NCBI GenBank assembly: GCA_964572225.1
Contig: CAZNFR010000037.1
Location: forward strand, 1 to 31,981
DNA: 31,981 nucleotides
Direction: 5' to 3'
Source: CAZNFR01 sp964572225
GTDB lineage: Bacteria > Bacteroidota > Bacteroidia > Bacteroidales > GCA-2748055
In this document: in pieces, positions 15,493-21,921 of the stretch
How positions within the stretch are numbered: the first letter of the stretch is position 1
Layout of the letters: each line of letters opens with the position of its first letter
Position numbers and translations under genes: made by a program
The notes under the pieces: model-generated
Told to the model about the DNA's origin: nothing
Seen by the model: only the letters and a program-made list of their open reading frames with translations
Database searches by the model: none

Positions 15493-15888
15493 ATGGAATT
15501 TATAAAACGAATATTTGAAAGCGGGGGTATACAGCCTCCTGAAATCTGCAACCAGTCATTCACCGAATGCTTTCCCGAGGCCATGAGTCCTGAGTGGCAT
15601 GATAAAAATGACGATTTTGAAGTGATTTTTTACCGGAATGATCTGGAACATATAGCCCTTTTCAATCCGCAGGGATTGCTTCTGGAATACCGGCAGAATC
15701 TCCCCTCTAACCGCCTTCCCCTTCACATCAGGGATATCATTGCTGCAAAGGGAGAGATCATGAATTCCGTTCTTAAAAACAAAGGCAACCTGATCGAGTA
15801 TGAACTCATAACCCGTAACTCGGCTATCGAAAGATTTCAGCTTACCATCACCGACGACGGCCGGATTATCCGGGAAAGAAAACTGTAG
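15493..15888 (+). CDS. PepSY-like small protein
   Basis: A 131-residue protein without signal peptide or membrane segment. Its core, about 30-131, alternates beta strands and short turns: SPEWHDKNDDFEVIFYRNDLEHIALFNPQG can be read as W..ndFEV.F..n..e...fnpqG, followed by LLLEYRQNLP, a helix (LPLHIRDIIAAKG) and two more strands (LIEYELITRN, FQLTITDDGRII). This order resembles PepSY-like/BLIP-like beta-lactamase-inhibitor-type domains common in Bacteroidota. The family function is not well settled. It lies 38 bp after the ECF sigma gene and is probably cotranscribed, so it may modulate that factor, but it has no transmembrane anti-sigma layout. Confidence 0.6.
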   Translation: MEFIKRIFESGGIQPPEICNQSFTECFPEAMSPEWHDKNDDFEVIFYRNDLEHIALFNPQGLLLEYRQNLPSNRLPLHIRDIIAAKGEIMNSVLKNKGNLIEYELITRNSAIERFQLTITDDGRIIRERKL

Positions 15889-15986
15889 AAAAATCTCCCT
15901 GAACCCCGGGAAATGATTTTTAATTTTCAAAAGAAATTCAAAAACATTTATTTAGCAGAAGAATACATGAATATAATACCCTTGCT

Positions 15987-16742
15987 ATGCACTTACATGC
16001 CATCGAACAGGACCCCGAATACCTGAATCTTCAAACCGAACTGGTCAGGTTGCAATACTGGATGCAGGAGAACCGGCAGAGAATGCTTATCATTTTTGAG
16101 GGGAGGGACAGTGCAGGAAAAGGGGGCGCCATAATGCGCTTTATCCGTTTTATCAATCCCAGGCATTACCGGGTGGTGGCGCTTTCCAAACCCACCGAGG
16201 TCGAAGCGGGACAGTGGTATTTTCAGCGATACCTGAAACACTTTCCCGATCCCGGCGAGATCGTATTTTTTGACCGCAGCTGGTATAACCGGGCCGTGGT
16301 TGAACCTGTGATGGGCTTTTGCAGTGAGGAGCAATACCGTCTTTTCCTCCGACAGGTAGTACAATTGGAGAATATGCTGATCGAAGACGGAATCAAAATT
16401 GTGAAATTTTGGTTTTCCATCAAGCCCAATGAGCAAAGACGAAGGCTGGAAGAAAGAAAGGTAAACCCTCTTATTCAATGGAAATTAAGCACCATCGACA
16501 TGCAGGCCCAGCTTAAATGGGATGATTACACCCACTACAAACTGGAAATGTTTAAGCATACTGCCACACCCACCTCACCATGGATCAACATTAAGGGGAA
16601 CGATAAAGACCGGGCCCGGAAGGAAGCAATGCGTTATGTGATCAATGCCATACCCTATACCCAAAAAGGACTTACGGGGGTGAATCTGGAACCCGATCCT
16701 TCCATTGTTACCCTTATCTCGAACAGGGAAGAGATCCCGTAG
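15987..16742 (+). CDS. ppk2: Polyphosphate kinase 2 family protein (PPK2)
   Basis: A 251-residue PPK2. These enzymes move phosphate between polyphosphate and nucleoside mono- or diphosphates. The Walker A loop GRDSAGKGG is at about 39-47, the Walker B region with the family signature FFDRSWYNRAVVEPVMGFC at about 94-112, and the lid module follows (FWFSIKPNEQRRRLEERKVNPLIQWKLS, seen in parts). The C-terminal WDDYTHYKLEM and TSPWINIKGNDKDRAR motifs are also typical. All catalytic elements are present and the length matches a single-domain enzyme. The sequence does not let me say whether it prefers AMP, ADP or GDP. The start is fixed by the lack of other in-frame ATGs upstream. It stands alone, 98 bp after the PepSY-like gene; with the Pho-box-like array it hints at a phosphate theme. 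Confidence 0.93.
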   Translation: MHLHAIEQDPEYLNLQTELVRLQYWMQENRQRMLIIFEGRDSAGKGGAIMRFIRFINPRHYRVVALSKPTEVEAGQWYFQRYLKHFPDPGEIVFFDRSWYNRAVVEPVMGFCSEEQYRLFLRQVVQLENMLIEDGIKIVKFWFSIKPNEQRRRLEERKVNPLIQWKLSTIDMQAQLKWDDYTHYKLEMFKHTATPTSPWINIKGNDKDRARKEAMRYVINAIPYTQKGLTGVNLEPDPSIVTLISNREEIP

Positions 16743-17040
16743 ATTTATCTGGCCGAAGGCACAAGGTATCTTAGGTGCTTTTGGCTCATATTTATCCTTT
16801 GAGCGGGCAACAGAAAGGTTCATCCGAACTCTTTTTGCTTACTGGTGTACTTAATCTGATGGTTATTCCGGTAGAAGCGCAACCTGGAATCCTAAGCATT
16901 TCATTCGCTGCATTATTTTCGAGGTGCATTTGAGGAAGGATATCCCTCCTCGCTTTTTTGTTATCAAACTTTTCCGCCGTTATCAGGTTTAATTCAGGTA
17001 ACGGAAACCGAATTGCCTTCTAAAAAAAAACCGGATTTAC
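16743..17040. other. Intergenic region after ppk2 with a strong stem-loop
   Basis: No convincing ORF is present. On the plus strand, GCCGAAGGCAC (16752-16762) can pair with GTGCTTTTGGC (16775-16785) as an 11-bp stem with two G-U pairs, just ten bases after the ppk2 stop. A second, short pairing GCTCA/TGAGC follows. A Rho-independent terminator at 16932-16959 closes the region. This may be a long structured 3' untranslated region or a small RNA. Confidence 0.4.
16932..16959 (+). terminator. Rho-independent terminator downstream of ppk2
   Basis: GAGGAAGG (16932-16939), loop ATAT, CCCTCCTC (16944-16951) form an 8-position stem with one A-C mismatch, followed by GC and six T residues (16954-16959). 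It is 190 bp past the ppk2 stop and 81 bp before the SGNH hydrolase start, so it isolates the latter. Confidence 0.7.
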
Positions 17041-17673
17041 ATGAGAAAAAAAGTCCTTTCAGCCTCCCTTCTACTAAACGGGGTCCTTTTCAGCCTACTT
17101 CTGCTCCTTTCCTGGCAATTCAAAGATGAGATCCTCCAAAAAATTCTGGAGCGAAAAGGCAAAGCCGGGATTGTGATGTTTGGAGATTCCCTTATCAAAA
17201 AGGGGAAGTGGGGAAGTATACTTGGACGTAACGATATAAAGGTGAGTGCTTTCGACGGGTTTACCACTTCTCATCTGAAGGGTCTGCTTGAAAAAGAGGT
17301 GATCTCCTTTGAACCTGATTTCTGTTTTATTGCAGTGGGGATCAACGACATTCTGACGGGTATTCCCATGGAGAGGACCAGGAAGAATTACGGGGAGATG
17401 ATCGACCGGCTGCTTCAGCGAGAGATCAGGCCCGTGGTGATGTCTACTCTTTACCAGGAAAACAATCCGTACAGCCGGGAGCGGGTGGATAGCCTCAACC
17501 GGTTTCTCAGAGCTTTCTGCCGGGAACGTTCGGTGCAATTCATGGATATTAATGCGAAATTATCGGGACCGGTCGGACTCAAACCGGAGTATTCCTCCGA
17601 TGGAACCCACCTTACCGGAAATGCTTACCGGGTTTGGGGAGAGGAGATGCGTATCTTCCTCCCAACCCGGTAA
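17041..17673 (+). CDS. Membrane-anchored SGNH/GDSL-family hydrolase
   Basis: A 210-residue esterase/lipase-type hydrolase. A hydrophobic N-terminal segment (about 5-25, LSASLLLNGVLFSLLLLLSW) is likely an uncleaved anchor or signal. Block I is VMFGDSLIKKGKW with nucleophile Ser50; block II Gly73 (DGFTTS); block III Asn102 in GINDI; block V Asp187/His190 in SSDGTHLTGNAY. All four catalytic or oxyanion positions are present, so it should be active on an ester or acetyl group, likely of a lipid, glycan or peptidoglycan fragment in the periplasm. The size matches single-domain SGNH proteins. It is flanked by the terminator upstream and by a 499-bp region downstream, so it is probably a single-gene transcript. 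Confidence 0.88.
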   Translation: MRKKVLSASLLLNGVLFSLLLLLSWQFKDEILQKILERKGKAGIVMFGDSLIKKGKWGSILGRNDIKVSAFDGFTTSHLKGLLEKEVISFEPDFCFIAVGINDILTGIPMERTRKNYGEMIDRLLQREIRPVVMSTLYQENNPYSRERVDSLNRFLRAFCRERSVQFMDINAKLSGPVGLKPEYSSDGTHLTGNAYRVWGEEMRIFLPTR

Positions 17674-18172
17674 AACAAGAAACCGAATGGCTCATTACCG
17701 GCCGGTCTGGCAAACGTTTCTCCATGGAAAGGTTTGTACCCGGTTTTACGATGCTCTTTTGACATGTTTTGACAGATACCGTTTCCTTGCCTCATCCGGA
17801 TCGGCATCAAGGGCTATGTAGATTTTTGTCCTGAAGTCAATCACCACTTCCTGCATTTTATCAAGATTAGGTGAAACATAATTATTCTGATTTTTTTTGA
17901 ACATGCGTTAGATTTTATGATTTATGAGCCATGTACCCAGAAAAAGTTTGCGAAAAGTGAGGAATAACATTCTGGGTCAACAACCAATGAATATTCCGGC
18001 AAATGATTTTGAGACGCAACTTATCATCTTTGAAAAGTAAGACAATTAATGGAAATAATACCTTATTTGGTCAAGAAAAGGCAAAAAAAATAGGCGGGCT
18101 TGTCGTAAATTGCATTTTTCAGGATACGAAAGCGTTCCCTGTTGGTGGTTTCGAGCTGGGAGTAAGGAATGA
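17674..18172. other. Intergenic region between the SGNH hydrolase and lipoprotein genes
   Basis: It contains the small minus-strand ORF at 17746-17904 and a 10-bp palindrome ACCGGCCGGT at 17697-17706. From 17905 to 18172 I see no promoter or terminator I can defend. A 65-codon plus-strand frame there has no recognisable features and runs into the opposite lipoprotein gene. Confidence 0.4.
17746..17904 (-). CDS. Small hypothetical protein, 52 residues
   Basis: The frame runs from an ATG at 17904 to a TAA at 17746-17748. It encodes a charged 52-residue protein with a predicted beta strand (MQEVVIDFRTKIYIALD) followed by a helix (DPDEARKRYLSKHVKRAS). Composition and the strand-turn-helix layout look like a real small cytoplasmic protein, and I have an impression of similar short proteins in other Bacteroidota, but I cannot name a family. 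No clear promoter or ribosome-binding site precedes it, which is not informative in this phylum. It stands alone between two genes of different orientation. Confidence 0.5.
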   Translation of the reverse strand: MFKKNQNNYVSPNLDKMQEVVIDFRTKIYIALDADPDEARKRYLSKHVKRAS

Positions 18173-18778
18173 TCATTCCTTTACTAACGCATATTTTTGA
18201 ATCTTTTTCAATGCCTGTTTCACTGCCCCGTAAACCAATCCGTTTGCCGATTTTGCAAAGGTATAATCGGTGTAATCTTCATCCATGGTCACTTTACCCA
18301 TAACCCTGTGGTGATAGATCCATTGCGCCTCTTTTAGATCATACACTTTAAGGATAACCTCCGATATGCTATGGCTTTCTTCTTCCGGGGCAGATAGCAC
18401 TAAACCGGAGAGTTCATCCTTAACCTTAAAAGTTTCTATCGACAAGATATAGGAAAAACCGGTGGTATTACGAAACAGTTGTAAGGTTTCCGGAGTCAGA
18501 TTACTGGTGATCAGGGCCGGCGAAATATAATCCAGAACAATATCCCTCAGACTAACAATGGAATCGACCCCCATTTCATGAAACTTCTGTATAACCTTGT
18601 CCTCGATGTTTTTCTTCAGGTATTCGGGGGTATTACCCGATGCATAATTGACCAGCCAGCTCCCATATCGCAAATCCAGGTATTTGGATGAGGTATATAC
18701 ATGTGTGTATTTTGGTATGGCACAGGAGGATAAAAGAAGGACAACCCCAAAAAGGATGAATATTTTCTTTGCTTTCAT
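18173..18778 (-). CDS. Unknown lipoprotein next to the MACPF gene
   Basis: A 201-residue lipoprotein. I use the ATG at 18778, which gives MKAKKIFILFGVVLLLSSCA, a clear lipoprotein signal with lipobox LLSSC and Cys19. A longer frame to 18901 only adds sequence overlapping the upstream gene. The mature part mixes helices and strands: a helical stretch (EYLKKNIEDKVIQKFHEMG) and later strands (SYILSIETFKV, SISEVILKVYDLKEAQWIYHHRVMGKV), reminiscent of periplasmic or outer-membrane lipoproteins that act as assembly factors. I do not recognise the family. It begins 53 bp after the stop of the MACPF gene and should be on the same transcript. It could be an immunity protein, a chaperone, or a partner of the MACPF protein; none of these is supported by sequence alone. 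Confidence 0.75.
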   Translation of the reverse strand: MKAKKIFILFGVVLLLSSCAIPKYTHVYTSSKYLDLRYGSWLVNYASGNTPEYLKKNIEDKVIQKFHEMGVDSIVSLRDIVLDYISPALITSNLTPETLQLFRNTTGFSYILSIETFKVKDELSGLVLSAPEEESHSISEVILKVYDLKEAQWIYHHRVMGKVTMDEDYTDYTFAKSANGLVYGAVKQALKKIQKYALVKE

Positions 18779-18831
18779 AAGGTATTTTTTTCGATTGCCA
18801 GCGGGTTCAGGCGTATTGCAGGTCGATCGCA

Positions 18832-20256
18832 TCAGGACGGCTTTTCGGTTACGTAAGCCCGAAACCTTAGTTTGCCTCTCACCCCGGTGTTGTTGTCGCA
18901 ATTGAGCCCTTTCAGCAGGAATTGATAGTCCTGAACAAAGGAACAGCCTCCCTTAAAATCGGTCCAGCCATTGATCGGTTCCCAAAGGGTTTCGCCTACA
19001 AAACAACGGGTATCCCCTTCAATTCCAACGATCTCATAAACACTGCCTTCGTAGATATTGTTTATGGTATGGACATCCGAATATTCGGTATGATCGCCAT
19101 ATTGTTCTCGCAACCGGAAATAGATCGTAAGGTCAATATTTCCTTCCTCGTTGAGCAGCAAATTCAGTTCGGCTTCCACGTTCACGGGATTACCGGCACT
19201 GGTGGCGGGATTTGCATCCCCATAGACCCTTTTAAACAGGGTGTCGGCAAATTCATATTCAAGAATGATCGTTTCTACCCTGCTATCGTACTGTCTCCGG
19301 ATTGCCCAATTTTCAAAGGCGACTTCCAACTCTGATTTTCTGGCTTCCTCTTCACATAATTCCCAAACCGGAATGAAAGGATCATCGCCGTATTCGCAAA
19401 AAACATGATTTCCGGAAATACTGGCAATCCATTCCTCATAATCTCCTTCGTTGATGATGCTTTGTCCATATTCGCTGGAACCTCCGTACACCTCAAGATT
19501 TCGTTCCATATGACTTTCAAATTCGTTTTGTTCTGTCTCGCTTACAGTCTCGTTCTCAATGCTTACCTTCGTAAAGAGGGATTTAAACGCAGCCCTTGCA
19601 TGGACCCCTATGGTTTTGGAGTCTGAGACATAACTCTCCTTGGCGGTCACATTGAAATCCAGCCTCCCCCCGGTAATAATGCTCCTCATGCAGTGAGTCC
19701 CGTACATTTCAAAAATATCATCGCTGGTAAGATCCGGGTTGCGCATATCTTTCTGAAATTTCTCTGTGGTATAAGGAATCAGATTCTCTGCATTATATTC
19801 CTTCTTAACCTGCAGCAGGTATTTATTTATCAAACTTTGTACCGTTGCAAAGGAATTGGTATGACTGGAATATTGAGAAGTTTCATAGTTTACCGAAAGT
19901 GAGCCCGAGAAAAAACCGTAGGATCCGGAAACATTGGTTTTGCTGGAAAAATTCTGAAGATATTCACTCACCGTTTTTCCTTCCACGGTATGAAAAGTTC
20001 CTTTTTCTATAGTTTTCTTTTCCAGGTAATTATCCTCATGCAACCGAAACAGATCAAAAATCTGGCCTCTAACCTTCACCACATCGGCGTAATTATCAAA
20101 TACATCATATCCGGAACCAAGGTTTTGGTATTGCCGGTAGATGCTGTCTCTTTTGGCAATGAGATCAGGGTTGTCTGGGGAAATTTCATCTTCCTTTTCA
20201 CAGGATAGTGCAAGGATCAAAAAAACCAATGCTGAAACGTGAGGCAGGTATTTCAT
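18832..20256 (-). CDS. MACPF-domain (perforin-like) lipoprotein
   Basis: A 474-residue lipoprotein with a MACPF domain, the pore-forming fold of complement/perforin and of Bacteroidales secreted antimicrobial proteins. The signal peptide ends FLILALSC, with Cys19 as lipidation site. The MACPF signature is at 185-189 (Y-G-T-H-C, in FEMYGTHCMRSIITGGRLDF). Clusters rich in Ser, Gly and Thr (about 105-140, NVSGSYGFFSGSLSVNYETSQYSSHTN in part) and a later charged region (about 232-255) correspond in place to the two transmembrane-hairpin regions. The conserved YGGSSEYG ... EEWIASI and CEYG elements follow at 257-290. Residues about 325-474 form a separate beta-rich domain that may bind the target. 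A candidate promoter is at 20288-20319. The target is unknown; it may be an interbacterial toxin, as BSAPs are, but some bacterial MACPFs have other roles. Confidence 0.85.
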   Translation of the reverse strand: MKYLPHVSALVFLILALSCEKEDEISPDNPDLIAKRDSIYRQYQNLGSGYDVFDNYADVVKVRGQIFDLFRLHEDNYLEKKTIEKGTFHTVEGKTVSEYLQNFSSKTNVSGSYGFFSGSLSVNYETSQYSSHTNSFATVQSLINKYLLQVKKEYNAENLIPYTTEKFQKDMRNPDLTSDDIFEMYGTHCMRSIITGGRLDFNVTAKESYVSDSKTIGVHARAAFKSLFTKVSIENETVSETEQNEFESHMERNLEVYGGSSEYGQSIINEGDYEEWIASISGNHVFCEYGDDPFIPVWELCEEEARKSELEVAFENWAIRRQYDSRVETIILEYEFADTLFKRVYGDANPATSAGNPVNVEAELNLLLNEEGNIDLTIYFRLREQYGDHTEYSDVHTINNIYEGSVYEIVGIEGDTRCFVGETLWEPINGWTDFKGGCSFVQDYQFLLKGLNCDNNTGVRGKLRFRAYVTEKPS

Positions 20257-20287
20257 GGATGGTGATGAATTGATTGCTAACGATTTA

Positions 20288-20319
20288 TAATTGTATCAAG
20301 TTAAGACTTATTATTCAAA
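20288..20319 (-). promoter_or_regulatory. Candidate promoter of the MACPF gene
   Basis: On the minus strand a perfect -33 element TTTG (20319-20316) is followed by a 20-bp spacer and TACAATTA (20295-20288), which keeps TA and two T residues of the -7 consensus TAnnTTTG. Transcription would begin near 20281, about 25 bp before the ATG at 20256. Confidence 0.4.
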
Positions 20320-20351
20320 TCTGCTTGCTGTTTCTATTTTTTTCCAGTCTG

Positions 20352-20372
20352 AGGCCGAAAGATCTTTAGCCT
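20352..20372. repeat. Nested palindrome in the MACPF/barrel gap
   Basis: A 10-bp perfect palindrome AAAGATCTTT (20358-20367) is enclosed by AGGC (20352-20355) and GCCT (20369-20372), with 2 and 1 unpaired bases between. Its place between two divergent genes makes it a candidate operator. Confidence 0.4.
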
Positions 20373-20566
20373 GAAAAATACGGAGCAGGACCGGGACGGG
20401 AAAGTGGACTATTCTCCTCCTCCACGAACCCTTTTATACCCTGCGGAGATAGGGTGTATTTCATTGGAACGTTGAATTTTTTTGTTATTCCGGATTTTTA
20501 AACCTTCTTTTCTTTATATTTACTTCTTCTTAACTTAGCAACGATCCTGGATAATTTTTGTGCACC

Positions 20567-21187
20567 ATGTTGATACTACATCCTGCTTCGGCCCCAAGGT
20601 TCCTGAACCTGATCCGGAAATTTTTGTTTGCAATAGTTATTTCGTTTGTTTTTTCGGGTGTGGGGGCCCAGGACGGGGTTCCGAAACTAACCCTGAACCT
20701 GAGTTATTATGGAAACAATATCTGGAATCCCGGATTTAATGCCGGACTCGATTTCACGCATGGGGTGGAGTATGGGAAGAGTCGGAATGGAGGCGATTAT
20801 ACCCGCCAGAAGCACATCAATCTGGATATCGGATTTTTTGTGGATCCGGGAAGTCATACCGGACTCCTCATCCATTCAGGATTCAATCATCGAAAGTTTC
20901 AGGAGGGCAAACTCAATCTCCACCTCGGGGGGAGTCCGCTTGGACTGTTCCGCACTTTTCTCCCCGAAAGTGAAGGAGATGCCGGTAGCGAGGAATCATC
21001 CGGAACATCCGTATCCGGCCGATACTATTACGCCCCTACTCTCAGTCTGGGAATAGGAAAATTCCGTAACAACACTCCCGGGACCGGATGGTTTTTTGAT
21101 GTTGATATCACCAGCCTGATCCCCAACCGGAATTATGTAATGTTCATGGTTAACACCCGACTGGGACTGCGGTTCAGGCTATCCTAA
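20567..21187 (+). CDS. Outer-membrane beta-barrel-like secreted protein
   Basis: About 206 residues from the ATG at 20567 (a TTG three codons earlier is not needed). A signal peptide ends near VFSGVGAQDG. The mature protein consists of alternating aromatic/polar strands (LTLNLSYYGNNIW, GLDFTHGVEYG, HINLDIGFFVDPG, TGLLIHSGFNHR, YYYAPTLSLGIGKF, GWFFDVDITSL) and ends MVNTRLGLRFRLS, a typical last barrel strand with an aromatic near the C-terminus. This fits a small outer-membrane barrel of about 8 strands. It has no recognised family. It is divergent from the MACPF gene with a 310-bp gap. In BSAP loci of Bacteroidales an outer-membrane protein next to the toxin gene can be the resistant form of the toxin's receptor, a possibility here that rests on position alone. 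Confidence 0.7.
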   Translation: MLILHPASAPRFLNLIRKFLFAIVISFVFSGVGAQDGVPKLTLNLSYYGNNIWNPGFNAGLDFTHGVEYGKSRNGGDYTRQKHINLDIGFFVDPGSHTGLLIHSGFNHRKFQEGKLNLHLGGSPLGLFRTFLPESEGDAGSEESSGTSVSGRYYYAPTLSLGIGKFRNNTPGTGWFFDVDITSLIPNRNYVMFMVNTRLGLRFRLS

Positions 21188-21216
21188 AAAAAAGGCCGCC
21201 TCATTCTGAGACAGCC
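21186..21216 (-). terminator. Rho-independent terminator of the OsmC-family gene
   Basis: On the minus strand a 10-bp stem (21216-21207 pairs with 21203-21194, two G-U pairs) with a 3-nt loop is followed by eight T residues (21193-21186). It lies 31 bp past the stop at 21248 and overlaps the stop codon of the convergent barrel gene. The G-U pairs become A-C mismatches on the other strand, so it is directional. Confidence 0.85.
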
Positions 21217-21247
21217 CTTGAAACATCATAATAGGAAGGACCCTATC

Positions 21248-21697
21248 CTAAGCCATTGAACAGGTAACCAGTTCGAGACTCACCGGAGTTATATTCTGTA
21301 GATTATCACTTACGGGACAGCGGGACTCAACTTCATGCATCCACTTTTCAAGGGTGAGATCATCAGCTTCGGTGTCGGGAATCATCCTGATAAGAATATT
21401 TTTATACCCTGCCCTTTCTTCATCACTCTTTCCAAATAATCTGGCAGGATTCAGGTTTCCCTCCATTTCAATATTGAGATTCCTTAATTCAATTCCCATC
21501 TCCTTTGCAATCAGATGCCCCATCACATTCAGACAACCGGCAAATGCCGCCAGGACATATTCTACAGGGTTGGGAGCTACATCCGTTCCCCCAAGAGCTT
21601 CAGGCTCATCCACCACAATTTCAAAGTTACGGGCTCTAACCCGCGTTTTAGCTGCGCTTTCGCTTTTTGCCTTAATCGAAAATTTTAAATCACTCAT
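21248..21697 (-). CDS. OsmC-family protein
   Basis: A 149-residue OsmC/Ohr-fold protein, typically a small cytoplasmic peroxide- or redox-linked enzyme using two cysteines. I use the ATG at 21697 (MSDLKFSIKAKSES); an ATG at 21727 would lie at or before the predicted transcription start. The family pattern is clear: ARNFEIVVDEPEALGGTDVAPNPVEYVLAAFAGCLNVMG with the first Cys in AGCLN, and the second in SRCPVSDNLQN. The middle domain (ELRNLNIEMEGNLNPARLFGKSDEERAGYKN) is also typical of the OsmC-like subgroup that has GKSDEER. It may not be a true organic-hydroperoxide reductase, as that depends on other residues. It stands alone, closed by a strong terminator. Confidence 0.9.
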   Translation of the reverse strand: MSDLKFSIKAKSESAAKTRVRARNFEIVVDEPEALGGTDVAPNPVEYVLAAFAGCLNVMGHLIAKEMGIELRNLNIEMEGNLNPARLFGKSDEERAGYKNILIRMIPDTEADDLTLEKWMHEVESRCPVSDNLQNITPVSLELVTCSMA

Positions 21698-21729
21698 GAC
21701 TTTATTTATTATTGTTATTATTTTCACAA

Positions 21730-21768
21730 CAAATATAGTAATTATTTTTTAATTGTTATATATATAAC
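21730..21768 (-). promoter_or_regulatory. Promoter and AT-rich palindrome before the OsmC gene
   Basis: TATATTTG on the minus strand (21737-21730) matches the -7 consensus TAnnTTTG exactly. The -33 zone lacks a TTTG but holds a 14-bp perfect palindrome, GTTATATATATAAC (21755-21768), which could bind a regulator. Transcription would start near 21723. Confidence 0.55.
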
Positions 21769-21862
21769 ATTAATAATTTACTTGCATATCCAAACTCAAA
21801 ATAAATCTTGATTCCACCATTCTCAACTCGTAAATTAGCCTTTAGTAATTCTCTCTTTCATT

Positions 21863-21876
21863 CTGCCTGCGGGCAG
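21863..21876. repeat. CTGCCTGCGGGCAG inverted-repeat motif
   Basis: CTGCC and GGCAG flank a TGCG loop. Motifs of this type (CTGCCnGCnGGCAG) are, to my recollection, scattered in many copies through Bacteroidota intergenic regions. It lies 45 bp before the ATG of the P-domain protein. Only one copy is in this window, so genome-wide repetition cannot be confirmed. Confidence 0.4.
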
Positions 21877-21921
21877 GATTGTACGTTCTCCGATTTCCTC
21901 ATCATAAAACATCCTTTCAAA

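Larger units (their letters stand above)
20257..20566. other. Divergent intergenic region of the MACPF and barrel genes
   Basis: No gene is present. It holds the candidate MACPF promoter (20288-20319, minus), an AAAGATCTTT palindrome framed by AGGC/GCCT at 20352-20372, and an ATACCCT/AGGGTGTAT imperfect stem near 20436-20460. Near the plus-strand start, TAATTTTTG (20552-20560) is a near -7 element with one extra base. Confidence 0.45.

Noticed and set aside
15977..15984. TACCCTTG as a -7 element for ppk2
   Set aside because: It is only 3 bp before the ATG, so the transcript would begin inside the gene, and there is no -33 box.
17757..17774. TTTTGACA direct repeat resembling the receptor array
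   Set aside because: There are only two copies at 10-bp spacing, and they lie within the small ORF, so chance is the simpler explanation.
18003..18200. 65-codon plus-strand frame overlapping the lipoprotein gene end
   Set aside because: No family pattern, and its end overlaps the opposite lipoprotein gene.
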